Below the pieces are notes generated by a model. The model saw only the letters and a program-made list of their open reading frames with translations. It searched no databases and was not told the DNA's origin. A DNA stretch of 32,093 bases from NCBI GenBank assembly GCA_947487325.1, contig CANKWG010000003.1:1-32093 (forward strand). Reading direction: 5' to 3'. Made by a program: the position numbers and the translations under genes. Of the stretch, positions 1-8,492 are shown one piece after another; position 1 is the stretch's first letter; each line of letters opens with the position of its first letter. This stretch comes from Oxalobacteraceae bacterium. GTDB taxonomy: Bacteria; Pseudomonadota; Gammaproteobacteria; Burkholderiales; Burkholderiaceae_D.

Positions 1-115
1 AGGGACCGGCCATGTGTTCAATTTAGGTCATGGTATTTCTCAATTTACCCCACCCGACGCTGTAACCGCCATGGTGTCAGCAGTCCACGAGATCAGCCGC
101 CAGTTGCGCGCCTGA
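1..115 (+). CDS. hemE: Uroporphyrinogen decarboxylase, C-terminal end (partial)
   Basis: The window opens inside a reading frame (first full codon at 2, TGA at 113-115) whose last 37 residues include GHVFNLGHGISQFTPPDAV. The GHVFNLGHGI stretch is the characteristic C-terminal signature of HemE, which decarboxylates uroporphyrinogen III to coproporphyrinogen III in the cytoplasm. This is the common tetrapyrrole trunk that feeds haem and, in this organism, bacteriochlorophyll. Only the 3' end is present. As I recall, hemE followed by priA is a usual order in betaproteobacteria, often downstream of the ATP synthase operon, so the order supports the call. No terminator hairpin with a T-run is obvious straight after the stop. 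Confidence 0.9.
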   Translation, partial: GTGHVFNLGHGISQFTPPDAVTAMVSAVHEISRQLRA

Positions 116-205
116 TCAGGCTCATCTAAAGATCGGGGTGCTGTTGTTGCATGTTTTAGCACCTCGATCCGTCCAGTTATGCACAAGTAAGGCACATACC
201 GACCG

Positions 206-218
206 AATCAAGTACTTG
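206..218 (+). promoter_or_regulatory. IHF-consensus match in the candidate origin
   Basis: AATCAAGTACTTG fits the IHF consensus WATCAANNNNTTR without mismatch. It lies about 20 bp after the first exact DnaA box (177-185). A single match to a degenerate consensus can arise by chance; its value is mainly as support for the origin reading. Confidence 0.35.
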
Positions 219-720
219 CACAAACTTATCAATCTCGCGTCTAGGTATGAGAGCCAACCCATTGATTCATTTAAATAAATTAATTCAACGATGACTGTTC
301 GTTGATCGGCGGCTTGATCACAGAAAACAAAGCGCGCTAAACGAGGGCACATTGTTCACAAAGATATCCACAGGCAGTTAATAGCCGAAATCAATTTTGG
401 ACACCACAAAGAAGCGCGATTGAGTCAGGCCACGGCATTCACGACAAAATCTTGACGGGTTGATAGGATTTTACCGCTCCAAAGGCGATACAAAACAGTG
501 ATGGGCTTATGCAAAACGCAGGTAACCAAGCATTGGACAACCCACACTTATTCACAAAAGTAGTCTTGTCAAGATGGCGGAAAAAAAAATCTAAAAATAT
601 TCCCTGGGTCTAACAACAATCGCTAAGTCCTTGATTTTTCATGGGCTTACCGTCTGCTTTCCAACGAGTCATTTTGTTGAACACCGCATGAACTCAGCGC
701 TTTGGCTTGTCAAGACCCAG

Positions 721-755
721 TTACGCACAAAGTTATCCACAGAATTTGTGGATAG
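721..755. other. Tight DnaA-box group (three boxes in 35 bp)
   Basis: TTACGCACA (721-729, one mismatch), TTATCCACA (733-741, the perfect consensus) and, on the opposite strand, CTATCCACA (747-755, one mismatch) are packed together. The last two form an inverted pair around a 5-base centre. This is the densest part of the cluster, and an AT-rich patch at 781-810 follows it, the kind of arrangement seen beside DNA unwinding elements. Confidence 0.5.
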
Positions 756-966
756 CGAAAAAATGTCTTTTGCGCCCGGGATTTAAATCAATTTTTAAAG
801 CATTACATTAAGTTGGGAAGAGGTTGAACAAAGTCGCATTTTTGGGGCAAGCTAGTAGATCTCAAAGTGCCGTTGGCCACAATCCCAAACTCCCGGTACT
901 ACTTTTTAATCCCAACCGACTGCATTTCTATCAACGCAGTGCTTCTTTAGCTCAAACTCGCTGTCT

Positions 967-3006
967 ATGCCGCCACCCACTCCTCGAATTCTGAAAATGG
1001 CGCTGGACACCCCGCTGGCCATCGAATTTGACTATCGATGGCAGCCAGAGTCCGCCGAAGATCCACCTCCGACCGTGGGCCAGTTGGCCCAAGTGCCATT
1101 CGGACGCAGAGAAGTCATGGGGCTCATTATTGCGATCCATGAGAGCAGTGATTATGCGCCCGAAAAAATTCGTGACATCACCGCAATACGTTACCAACTA
1201 CCTGCCTTGTCGACGCATTGGATCGCCCTGTCACGATTCGCGGCTGAATACTACCAGCGCCCGTTAGGCGAAGTGGTCTTGCCCTGCCTGCCAAAAAATC
1301 TAAGGGCCTTAAAATCTACGGCACTCGACAGCGCATTGAAGAAAGTCACAGCGCCTGCGAGCTTAACGACTTCAGAACCTTCGCTTGTACCCCAACTCAA
1401 CCAAGACCAGCAAGCGGCAGTCGATGAAATCACAGCAGTTAGTAGTTACAGCACGACCTTGCTTTTCGGCGTGACCGGCAGTGGAAAAACCGAAGTCTAT
1501 TTGCGAAGTGCAGAAAAAATTCTTGAGCGCGAACGCCAACAGGGAAGGCGCGCGCAAGTATTGATACTGGTACCCGAAATCAATCTGACGCCACAACTCG
1601 AGAACAGCGTACGGGCGCGCTTTCCCGAACTGAATGTGGTTTCACTGCATAGTCAACTCTCCGAGGGCGAGCGCACCCGTAGTTGGCTATCAGCCCACCT
1701 CGGGAGTGCTGCCATCGTCCTCGGCACTCGCCTTGCCGTGCTCGCCTCCATGCCCGATCTGAAACTGATCGTCGTCGACGAAGAGCATGACCCCTCGTAT
1801 AAACAACAGGAAGGTTTACGTTATTCGGCGCGCGATCTCGCGATTTGGCGCGCGCGCGACTTGAACATTCCGGTCGTCCTCGGGTCAGCAACGCCGTCAA
1901 TGGAGAGCTGGCATCACGCAGAAAGCGGCCGTTATCGAAAACTCGCCCTAACCCAGCGCGCTGCTGCGCAAGCAGTGTTACCCAACATATCGCTGATCGA
2001 CATGGAGCGAATCAAGGCAAGCGAAGGCTTGGCGCCGCCACTCATTGCCGCTATACGCGAGCGATTAGCGCGTGGCGAGCAATCGCTTTTGTTTCTCAAT
2101 CGTCGCGGCTACGCGCCTGTCGTGCATTGTGATGCATGTGGGTGGATCAGCAATTGCCAGCGATGTACCGCATTCATGGTGCTGCACAAACCAGAACGTC
2201 GTTTGCGCTGTCATCACTGCAGTCTTGAGCTCAGGATACCCGCATCTTGTCCCACTTGCGGCAATGTGGATTTGCAGCCGCTAGGACGTGGCACCCAACG
2301 TATTGAAGAATATTTACACACACTGTTCCCTGAAGCGCGCGTGCTTAGAATCGATGCTGACTCCACCAGAAAAAAAGGCAGTGCACAAGCGGCCTTCGAA
2401 ACGGTACATCGCGGTGAAGTCGATATTCTCCTAGGCACGCAAATGGTCGCAAAGGGCCATGACTTCCAGCGCCTGACGCTGGTGGGAGTCATCAATCCAG
2501 ATACCGCCTTGTTTTCGCATGATTACCGGGCCGGCGAGCGTTTGTTTGCGCAGCTCATGCAGGTCGCAGGCAGGGCGGGCAGGGCGGGTCAGATGTCCAA
2601 GAGTGAAGTGCTGGTTCAAACCCGCTACGCGCAGCATCCGCTGTATCGCGCACTGCTAAAGCATGACTTTCCAGGCTTTGCGTCAGCTACTTTGGAAGAG
2701 CGTCGCAGCGCCGGCTTACCACCTTATGTCTTTCAGGCCTTGCTCAGAGCGGAATCAAAAACCTTGACGAATGCTCTGGAATTTTTGCAGCAGGCGCGGG
2801 CGCTATTGCCCCATCCTGGTATTGTCATCAATGACCCAGTGCCCATGACGATGACGCGTGTCGCGGGCGTCGAACGAGCGCAGTTATTGCTGGAGTCGAA
2901 TGCGAGAGCAACCTTGCAGAACTTTCTGAAGCTTTGGGTGCAGGAGCTACGCAAACATCCTAGCCGTCTACGCTGGACGCTCGAAGTCGATCCGATTGAT
3001 ATCTAA
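967..3006 (+). CDS. priA: Primosomal protein N' (PriA replication-restart helicase)
   Basis: PriA is a 3'-5' superfamily 2 helicase that recognises stalled or repaired forks and loads the primosome so DnaB can be reinstalled. The 679-residue protein is close to family length (E. coli about 730). It shows an N-terminal DNA-binding part (DTPLAIEFDYRW near residue 14), Walker A GVTGSGKT at 168-175, DEEH at 271-274 (motif II) and the motif III-like GSATP near 306. Eight cysteines in four pairs (388/391, 397/400, 415/418, 428/431) form the usual zinc-binding insertion. The ATG at 967 is the first in frame; no clear Shine-Dalgarno sequence precedes it, and the product begins close to the family's conserved start. 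It lies alone between the candidate origin and a convergent DUF1857 gene. Confidence 0.96.
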   Translation: MPPPTPRILKMALDTPLAIEFDYRWQPESAEDPPPTVGQLAQVPFGRREVMGLIIAIHESSDYAPEKIRDITAIRYQLPALSTHWIALSRFAAEYYQRPLGEVVLPCLPKNLRALKSTALDSALKKVTAPASLTTSEPSLVPQLNQDQQAAVDEITAVSSYSTTLLFGVTGSGKTEVYLRSAEKILERERQQGRRAQVLILVPEINLTPQLENSVRARFPELNVVSLHSQLSEGERTRSWLSAHLGSAAIVLGTRLAVLASMPDLKLIVVDEEHDPSYKQQEGLRYSARDLAIWRARDLNIPVVLGSATPSMESWHHAESGRYRKLALTQRAAAQAVLPNISLIDMERIKASEGLAPPLIAAIRERLARGEQSLLFLNRRGYAPVVHCDACGWISNCQRCTAFMVLHKPERRLRCHHCSLELRIPASCPTCGNVDLQPLGRGTQRIEEYLHTLFPEARVLRIDADSTRKKGSAQAAFETVHRGEVDILLGTQMVAKGHDFQRLTLVGVINPDTALFSHDYRAGERLFAQLMQVAGRAGRAGQMSKSEVLVQTRYAQHPLYRALLKHDFPGFASATLEERRSAGLPPYVFQALLRAESKTLTNALEFLQQARALLPHPGIVINDPVPMTMTRVAGVERAQLLLESNARATLQNFLKLWVQELRKHPSRLRWTLEVDPIDI

Positions 3007-3087
3007 GCTCAAAACCGTAGCGAGCTTTGGAACGCGCAAAACGTCTGCAGAAATAAGAGGGAAATACGGTGCATACCGAAGCCCCCG

Positions 3088-3110
3088 AAATTTCGACGCA
3101 AGTGAAATTT
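3088..3110. terminator. Weak hairpin between convergent priA and DUF1857 gene
   Basis: AAATTTC (3088-3094) and GAAATTT (3104-3110) form a 7 bp AT-rich stem around a 9-base loop, followed by TATT. It sits at the stop codon of the minus-strand gene, between two convergent genes. The stem has only one G-C pair, so terminator function is doubtful. Confidence 0.25.
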
Positions 3111-3592
3111 TATTGAATCGGCGAATCCAACTGACCTTCTTCGGCCAACTGCCGGATCATACGTATCGTATCGATATCGGATTCTTTATAGGCATTGCGT
3201 CGAAAGTCGTTGTAAAAAGATTCTTCTGCTGTTTCAGGCGTATCCAGATGATCATCGTAGGCAAACCTGACAAACAATGCGCCAGCTTGCGGCTCTTCTA
3301 TTGTCATCGTCAGATCCGACGCAGGTATGTCGTTCTGCTGTGGCACATGGTAATGAACCTGATCCAGCAATTTGAATCGCACTTCATCAATCACCTCGAG
3401 TTTTCCGAAGTAAAGCGTGCGTGACATCCCCTCTGCCGAACGCGCTGTAATCTCGCAGCTATCGAGGCCAATAAGAAACAGCGTCGGGCGCTCCGCTCGC
3501 AGCACAAGACCGTGCCAAAGTTGGGAGCGGCTGAGCGGGGTAATCATGGGATTACCCAAATTGTTGATTTCGATGAGATGGGTGAATTTCAT
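3110..3592 (-). CDS. DUF1857 family protein (SRPBCC fold)
   Basis: The protein reads MKFTHLIEINN, then LSRSQLWHGLVLRAERP, the signature start of DUF1857 proteins. These are predicted START/SRPBCC-fold (ligand-binding helix-grip) proteins without an assigned reaction. The frame is open to 3619, but I place the start at 3592 because GAGGA lies 7 bases upstream on the minus strand and the protein then begins at the family's conserved MKF; this gives 160 residues. No signal peptide or membrane segment is seen. The gene is divergent from rep with under 100 bp between start codons, so the two probably share a promoter region. Function cannot be stated beyond the family. Confidence 0.8.
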   Translation of the reverse strand: MKFTHLIEINNLGNPMITPLSRSQLWHGLVLRAERPTLFLIGLDSCEITARSAEGMSRTLYFGKLEVIDEVRFKLLDQVHYHVPQQNDIPASDLTMTIEEPQAGALFVRFAYDDHLDTPETAEESFYNDFRRNAYKESDIDTIRMIRQLAEEGQLDSPIQ

Positions 3593-3690
3593 TGCGGCGT
3601 CCTCGTCATGCGCAGTCACTTTATCACGCTCGGCAGCAAGACTTTCGATACAATGACGCGCTTGCCCACCTGCCTCACGCCGATTCCCTC

Positions 3691-5742
3691 ATGCAGCACG
3701 GTCTCAACCCTCCACAGCGAATCGCCGTCGACTATATCGATGGCCCTTGCCTCGTACTGGCAGGCGCCGGATCGGGTAAGACACGCGTCATTACGCAGAA
3801 AATCGTGCACCTGATTGAGTCTTGCAATTATGAGCCGCGCAACATTGCGGCGCTGACCTTTACTAACAAAGCTGCACTCGAAATGCGCGAGCGGGTTGGC
3901 AAACTGCTGCGTGAGCCCGGACAGGCCAAACAACTGACGGTCTCCACATTTCACTCACTTGGTGTCCATATTTTGCGGCGTGAAGCTCAGGCGCTGGGCC
4001 TCAAAGAGCGCTTCTCGATCATGGACAGCACTGATTGCTTTGCTATCGTGCAGGATCTGTCGGCGACCACGGACAAAGGTGTCATTCGTCGTATTCAAAA
4101 TGCCATGTCCCTTTGGAAGAACGCATTGCTCACGCCTGAGCAAGCGGTGGCTCAAGCAAGCACCGAAGATGAGGCTCAGGCAGCGCGTATTTATCGCAGC
4201 TATGTTGCGACCTTGTCGAGTTATCAGGCCGTTGATTTTGACGATCTCATTCGCTTGCCTGTCGAACTGTTTCGTCAGGATGAGGCCGCACGGGATCGCT
4301 GGCAGCGCCGGCTTCGCTATCTTCTGCTCGATGAATATCAGGACACCAATACCTGTCAGTACGAACTCGTGAAGCTGCTGGTCACCGGACCTGGCAAGAA
4401 ACCCATGTTCACGGCCGTCGGTGATGATGATCAGGCGATTTATGCATGGCGTGGCGCGACTATGGAAAACCTGCGCACGCTTCAGGATGATTTTCCTGAT
4501 TTAAAGCTCATCAAGCTCGAGCAAAACTATCGCTCCAGCACCCGTATTCTTCAAGCGGCCAATGCCGTCATCGCCAACAATCCGAAGTTATTCGAGAAAT
4601 CACTTTGGTCCGAGCATGGAGCAGGCGATCCGGTCAAGGTAATGGCCATGGACGATGACGAAGCCGAAGCGGATCAGGTGGTCATCATGCTTTCTGCTCA
4701 CAAGTTTGAACGCCGTGCGAAGTTTTCTGATTATGCGATTCTGTATCGCGGCAATCACCAATCGCGCGCGCTGGAAAAAGCCTTGCGCCGTGAGCGCATC
4801 CCGTATGTGATGTCAGGGGGTCAGAGTTTTTTTGATCGCGCTGAAATCAAAGACATCATTAGTTATCTACGACTCATTGCGAATACGGATGATGATCCAG
4901 CGTTCATCCGTGCTGTGACGACGCCACGTCGCGGCGTAGGCCAGGCCACGCTGGAAGCGCTGGGCGAATTTTCCCGGCAATGGCAATGCTCATTATTCGA
5001 AGCGGTATTCAAGGGCGGTATCGAGGCGCGCATGAATGAACGCCAGCTAGCACCCTTGCGCGAGTTCTGTGATTTCATCAATCAGCTCGAAGCCCGTGCA
5101 ACGCGCGTCGGTGCGGCAGGTACCGGAGAAAATGCCGGTGCCGTTCTGGATGACATGATGAAAGTCATCGACTATGAAGTTTATTTGTATGCCACATTCG
5201 ATGACAAACAGGCGCAAGAGAAATGGCAAAACGTACTCGATTTCACCGGATGGCTGAAAGAAAAAGGCAACGGCGGTCGTGATCCAGATGGCCCTGAAAA
5301 ATCGCTGCTCGAGCTCACGCAAATGGTGGCGCTGATGAGCATGCTGGAGGGCCGCGATCAGGAACCCGATGCCGTGCGCCTGTCCACTTTGCACGCAGCC
5401 AAGGGACTGGAGTTTGGTCATGTGTTCATGATCGGTGTTGAAGAAGGCATCCTGCCGCATAAGGGTGATCCGGATGCGCCGGCCGAACTGCTGGTGCAAC
5501 GCATCGAAGAGGAACGCCGGCTCATGTATGTCGGCATTACGCGTGCGCAGCGCAGCCTGACGCTTACCTGGTGCAAGAAACGCAAACGGGCACGCGATAG
5601 CATGCCTTGCGAAGTATCTCGTTTCATCAAGGAGATGCGCCTGGACGAGGGCGACGCCCTGCCCGAGGAACACGAGGTAATGACACCTCAGGACAGGCTG
5701 GCTGGCCTCAAGGCCTTGTTGCAAAAGCCCAGAGCGGCCTGA
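3691..5742 (+). CDS. rep: ATP-dependent DNA helicase Rep (UvrD/Rep family)
   Basis: Rep is a superfamily 1A 3'-5' helicase that clears protein roadblocks ahead of replication forks. The protein starts MQHGLNPPQRIAVDY, with Walker A GAGSGKT at residues 25-31, motif II DEYQDTN near 214 and the TLHAAKGLEF motif near 566. It ends after the LMYVGITRAQ helicase motif with a short C-terminal tail. Length is about 683 residues, matching Rep (about 670) better than UvrD (about 720). The frame is open back to a TTG at 3592, but that extension would overlap the start of the divergent DUF1857 gene and lacks family similarity, so the ATG at 3691 is preferred. DUF2256 follows after only 3 bases. Confidence 0.93.
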   Translation: MQHGLNPPQRIAVDYIDGPCLVLAGAGSGKTRVITQKIVHLIESCNYEPRNIAALTFTNKAALEMRERVGKLLREPGQAKQLTVSTFHSLGVHILRREAQALGLKERFSIMDSTDCFAIVQDLSATTDKGVIRRIQNAMSLWKNALLTPEQAVAQASTEDEAQAARIYRSYVATLSSYQAVDFDDLIRLPVELFRQDEAARDRWQRRLRYLLLDEYQDTNTCQYELVKLLVTGPGKKPMFTAVGDDDQAIYAWRGATMENLRTLQDDFPDLKLIKLEQNYRSSTRILQAANAVIANNPKLFEKSLWSEHGAGDPVKVMAMDDDEAEADQVVIMLSAHKFERRAKFSDYAILYRGNHQSRALEKALRRERIPYVMSGGQSFFDRAEIKDIISYLRLIANTDDDPAFIRAVTTPRRGVGQATLEALGEFSRQWQCSLFEAVFKGGIEARMNERQLAPLREFCDFINQLEARATRVGAAGTGENAGAVLDDMMKVIDYEVYLYATFDDKQAQEKWQNVLDFTGWLKEKGNGGRDPDGPEKSLLELTQMVALMSMLEGRDQEPDAVRLSTLHAAKGLEFGHVFMIGVEEGILPHKGDPDAPAELLVQRIEEERRLMYVGITRAQRSLTLTWCKKRKRARDSMPCEVSRFIKEMRLDEGDALPEEHEVMTPQDRLAGLKALLQKPRAA

Positions 5743-5745
5743 TTC

Positions 5746-5931
5746 ATGCCTGATCATGGTAAGTCAGGGAGTGGCTTTCGTAACCCCCACAACCTTCCCG
5801 TCAAAGTCTGCGTGCAATGCGCGCGACCATTTACCTGGCGCAAAAAGTGGGCGTCAAATTGGCCCGAGATCAGGTATTGCTCCGACGCCTGTCGCAAACT
5901 GGCGCCCCGAGCCACCAAGCCAAGCACATAA
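5746..5931 (+). CDS. DUF2256 small zinc-ribbon-like protein
   Basis: This 61-residue basic protein has a CVQCARPFTWRKKW block followed by RYCSDACRK, giving four cysteines in two CxxC-type pairs. That layout and the FTWRKKW core are typical of DUF2256, a short family of unknown role that probably binds zinc. It begins 3 bases after the rep stop, so it is probably translated from the same transcript. As I recall, members often occur near DNA-repair or photolyase-type genes, but nothing here shows a function. Confidence 0.8.
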   Translation: MPDHGKSGSGFRNPHNLPVKVCVQCARPFTWRKKWASNWPEIRYCSDACRKLAPRATKPST

Positions 5932-6042
5932 TTCAATGTCGCTGCCTGCAGACCCGAAAAGTCTGTATCGAGGCGGTCGACGTAGCATAAAATTCACCCG
6001 TCAATTCTCTGCGAAACCCCAGGTAGTCAAACCAATGAAAGC

Positions 6043-6255
6043 ATGACCATGGAACTCGATGAACGGCTGGTCAACCTCGAGATCAAGCTCGCCAGTCAGG
6101 ATGATCTTCTCGATACCCTGAATCAGACTATCTATCGTCAGCAGAAAAAGATCGATGAACTCGATGCGCTATGCGCAGCGCTGGCACGTCGCATGACTGA
6201 ATTACCCACACAGGCAAGCGGCTCGCTACCGCATGATAAGCCACCGCATTACTGA
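6043..6255 (+). CDS. slyX: SlyX family coiled-coil protein
   Basis: A 70-residue protein, MTMELDERLVNLEIKLASQD..., with heptad-like leucine spacing over most of its length (coiled coil) and the diagnostic C-terminus DKPPHY. SlyX proteins are small coiled-coil proteins of unknown biochemical role, often found near slyD or other housekeeping genes. ATGs at 6043 and 6049 are both possible; the family commonly starts at either. The gene sits between DUF2256 and DUF2288 in the same direction, with 4 bases to the next start, which suggests one operon. Confidence 0.9.
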   Translation: MTMELDERLVNLEIKLASQDDLLDTLNQTIYRQQKKIDELDALCAALARRMTELPTQASGSLPHDKPPHY

Positions 6256-6259
6256 TCTA

Positions 6260-6589
6260 ATGATGAACGAAAAAATTCTGGCGTCATTGCGCGCCGAACT
6301 CAATGAGCAAACAGCGCAAATGCAATGGAGTGAACTGGAGCGCTATTTCGCAGGTGGCACCCTGATCAGTGTCGCGGCTGAACTTGACCTGATTGATGTC
6401 GGCGCGCGTATCGCGGCTGATGACAAGGCAAGTGTGCAGGACTGGATGAAGGCAGAGCTCTTGCATCGCGTGAACGATGCGCAGGCCCTGCAATGGCTGG
6501 CTCAGGATGCCTTGTTATGGACGGTGGTGGTCAAGCCCTGGATACTTGTTCAGCATGAGCGCCGGGTCCCGGCGGATGCTGCCCATTGA
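6260..6589 (+). CDS. DUF2288 family protein
   Basis: The product begins MMNEKILASLRAELNEQTAQMQWSELERYFAGG and contains WTVVVKPWILVQ near the end, the hallmark of DUF2288, a short cytoplasmic family of unknown function. The frame opens at 6233 inside slyX, but the tandem ATGs at 6260/6263, just after the slyX stop, give a protein of normal family length (109 residues). No signal peptide, membrane segment or catalytic motif is visible. Tight spacing to slyX suggests co-transcription. Confidence 0.78.
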   Translation: MMNEKILASLRAELNEQTAQMQWSELERYFAGGTLISVAAELDLIDVGARIAADDKASVQDWMKAELLHRVNDAQALQWLAQDALLWTVVVKPWILVQHERRVPADAAH

Positions 6590-6620
6590 TGCATGAATAC
6601 TCAAAAGCGCGAGTGAGCCC

Positions 6621-7382
6621 ATGAGCATCAGCTGGTTCTTCACGAATTTGCTGGCAGCTTTTGTGTTGCCGCCATTGTCGTTGGTGATTCTGGGTGGCCT
6701 AGGCTGGTGGCTGTCAAAGCGTTTTCGATTTACGGGAAACGCTATCATCATTACGTCAATCGGCCTGCTGCTGGCTCTGTCCACCGGTGCCGGGTCGCGT
6801 TTGCTGGTGGCGCCGCTGGAAAACCGTTTGCTTCCGGTACCGAACCCAAAGATGGTCGATGCAAAGGCGATCGTGATTCTTGGTGCTGGCCGTTCGTTTG
6901 CTGCGCCCGAGGATGGCAATCGGCATCAACCCAGCACACAGACACTGGCGCGATTGCGCCATGGAGCGCGCCTTCACCGCCTGACGGGCTTACCCGTGCT
7001 CGTCAGTGGCGGCGCACCTGACCGGGGCGGCGAGAGTGAGGCAGCCGTGATGGCAAGGGCCTTGCGAGAAGATTTTCAAATTCCGGTGCGCTGGATTGAA
7101 GATACGTCTGAGAACACGGCACAAAATGCCGCGCATGCAGCGACGATGTTGCGAGAGGCGGGCATTGATCGCGTATTGCTCGTCACCGATGCAATTCATA
7201 TGTCGCGTGCGATGCAGATATTTTCTGGGACTGGTTTGTCCCCGGTGCGGGCCCCCACCGATTTTTTTTCTCGAAAAAATTTGTCGGCGGAGGACTTCAT
7301 TCCGAATCCTAGATTCTTAAAGCAGAGTCATTACGCATTGCATGAATGGATAGGTATGCTCTGGTATCGACTCAGGCACTAA
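6621..7382 (+). CDS. YdcF/ElyC-like DUF218 membrane protein
   Basis: A 253-residue protein with two N-terminal hydrophobic segments (about residues 5-30 and 40-57), then a DUF218 domain: AIVILGAG, the LVSGG block, a SEAAVMARAL helix, the ENTAQNA motif and LLVTDAIHMSRAM. DUF218 proteins include E. coli ElyC (envelope integrity, undecaprenyl-phosphate recycling), SanA and YdcF; which of these this one resembles functionally is not clear. The domain probably lies on the periplasmic side of the inner membrane. It is the last gene of the plus-strand run and is followed by a strong hairpin. Confidence 0.83.
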   Translation: MSISWFFTNLLAAFVLPPLSLVILGGLGWWLSKRFRFTGNAIIITSIGLLLALSTGAGSRLLVAPLENRLLPVPNPKMVDAKAIVILGAGRSFAAPEDGNRHQPSTQTLARLRHGARLHRLTGLPVLVSGGAPDRGGESEAAVMARALREDFQIPVRWIEDTSENTAQNAAHAATMLREAGIDRVLLVTDAIHMSRAMQIFSGTGLSPVRAPTDFFSRKNLSAEDFIPNPRFLKQSHYALHEWIGMLWYRLRH

Positions 7383-7432
7383 GCAGGCCATTATATTTTT
7401 TCAGACAAGAATCGCGGCGGCGATCCACAAAC

Positions 7433-7469
7433 AAAAATCCCGGCATGCACATCACAAGCCGGGATTTTT
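7433..7469. terminator. Bidirectional rho-independent terminator
   Basis: A perfect 12 bp inverted repeat, AAAAATCCCGGC (7433-7444) and GCCGGGATTTTT (7458-7469), with a 13-base loop. It carries a T-run on the plus strand and, by symmetry, on the minus strand. It lies between the convergent YdcF-like gene and cytochrome c5 gene and would serve both. Confidence 0.9.
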
Positions 7470-7488
7470 TGTCAGAAAAAACGACGTT

Positions 7489-7998
7489 TTACTTTGCTGC
7501 GGGTTCCTTGAACTTTGCACCACTCGCGTTGGCCATGTGTACTACAGCGCGTGCGATTTCAAGATCATCGAGATCAGGATTGCCGCCTTTGGCGGGCATG
7601 CCGCGGATGCCCTTGATCGCGTGCGACACCAGCGTGTCGTAGCCTTGTCCAATGCGCTTGGACCATGCGCCGCCGTCACCCATTTTTGGAGCGCCGGCAG
7701 CACCACTGCCATGACAGGCAACGCATGCAGCGTTATAAACTTCAGCGCCTGCCTTTAGCTGGCGTGGTGCGCTTGCATCCACCAACGTAAAGCCTTCATC
7801 AGCGACTGGCTTCAAACGTGCCGCGATCGCTTCCGGTGATTGTCCATTGGAGCCGGCACCAACTTTCGGTGCGCTGTCTACGTATTTCACCAGCAATACG
7901 ATGACAATAATAGGAACCACAAAGCCGGCCACTACGGCGGCGATTAATTGGTTAGGTGTTTTAACAACGGATTCGTGCTCGTCGTGCGCGTCGCTCAT
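7489..7998 (-). CDS. Membrane-anchored cytochrome c5 family protein
   Basis: A 169-residue protein with one N-terminal membrane helix (about residues 18-40), a linker, and a class I cytochrome c domain. The haem attachment motif is CVACH (Cys92, Cys95, His96), and the likely sixth ligand is Met134 in GIRGMPAKGG, the layout of cytochrome c5. It would carry electrons in the periplasm while tethered to the inner membrane, toward terminal oxidases or, in this phototroph, possibly the reaction centre; the partner cannot be read from sequence. A GAGGA sits 4 bases before the ATG on the minus strand. The tRNA-Arg lies upstream on the other strand. Confidence 0.9.
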   Translation of the reverse strand: MSDAHDEHESVVKTPNQLIAAVVAGFVVPIIVIVLLVKYVDSAPKVGAGSNGQSPEAIAARLKPVADEGFTLVDASAPRQLKAGAEVYNAACVACHGSGAAGAPKMGDGGAWSKRIGQGYDTLVSHAIKGIRGMPAKGGNPDLDDLEIARAVVHMANASGAKFKEPAAK

Positions 7999-8192
7999 GA
8001 TGTCCTCGGAGTATATTCAGCCTGCTGCACGGTCGTCTTGGGCCATGTGACCAGCCGGCTTGGCTAGCTAAGAATTACAAGCCCGTGATTATAGACGAAG
8101 CGCTACAATTTGACCTTGTGCGGCTCGTCGCTTCGTGGACTGCCCGACCGAAACCCGGTATCCTTGCCGCTCTTCTGAAGTACCCAAACCGC

Positions 8193-8268
8193 GCGGCTGT
8201 AGCTCAGTGGATAGAGTATTGGCCTCCGAAGCCAAGGGTCGCTGGTTCGATTCCAGCCAGCCGCGCCA
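8193..8268 (+). tRNA. tRNA-Arg (anticodon CCG)
   Basis: The 76-base cloverleaf is complete: acceptor GCGGCTG (8193-8199) pairs with CAGCCGC (8258-8264), the D-stem is GCTC/GAGT, and the anticodon stem TTGGC/GCCAA encloses loop CTCCGAA with anticodon CCG at 8226-8228. The T-arm is GCTGG-TTCGATT-CCAGC, discriminator G, and CCA is encoded at 8266-8268. It reads CGG codons. I see no gene in the 224 bp between it and the next coding region (8269-8492). Confidence 0.97.
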
Positions 8269-8492
8269 GCCCCCAAGAGCTCTTTCCAGACACATCGGCC
8301 CCATGCATTGCGCCGACGGTGTGCACTGTGGGGTCGAATGAGGCGGGCACTATCTGCGTTTAGTGCTTGACGCTCTTTTCAGCTGCGCTTTCCGCCCTTT
8401 AGAGGGACCCCTGTCGGTCCTGCGATGTGGCCTTCGATCCCCACCGATCAGCCCGCCCAATCAAACTGATAGATAACGGATTCAAAATCCGC

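Larger units (their letters stand above)
116..966. other. Gene-free region with DnaA-box cluster; candidate oriC
   Basis: This is an 850 bp stretch without a convincing gene; the reading frames here look like non-coding shadows. It contains exact TTATNCACA matches at 177-185 (TTATGCACA), 548-556 (TTATTCACA) and 733-741 (TTATCCACA). One-mismatch versions lie at 352-360, 364-372, 507-515 and 721-729, plus one on the opposite strand at 747-755. AT-rich patches lie at 261-285, 581-602 and 781-810, and an exact IHF-consensus match at 206-218. Together these resemble a bacterial replication origin with DnaA boxes, an IHF bend and candidate unwinding elements. No dnaA, dnaN, rpmH or gidA gene is in view, so it could instead be a DnaA-titrating or regulatory region upstream of priA. 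GC skew has not been computed. Confidence 0.5.

Noticed and set aside
122..352. Minus-strand frame of 76 codons in the hemE-priA gap
   Set aside because: Its composition looks non-coding, it has no recognisable motif or ribosome-binding site, and it overlaps the DnaA-box region.
2996..3424. 142-codon plus-strand frame after priA
   Set aside because: It is antisense to the DUF1857 gene, which has family similarity and a good ribosome-binding site.
3592..3690. TTG-started N-terminal extension of Rep
   Set aside because: It overlaps the start of the divergent DUF1857 gene and lacks family similarity; the ATG at 3691 begins at the conserved GLNPPQ region.
5756..6046. 96-codon frame overlapping DUF2256
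   Set aside because: It is a frame shadow of the cysteine-paired DUF2256 gene, with no start signal or motif of its own.
8085..8363. Plus- and minus-strand frames across the tRNA gene
   Set aside because: They span a complete tRNA-Arg, and the protein sequences have no family character.
8395..8425. Short GGACC/GGTCC hairpin downstream of the tRNA
   Set aside because: The stem is only about 5 bp and has no T-run, so a terminator call is not justified.
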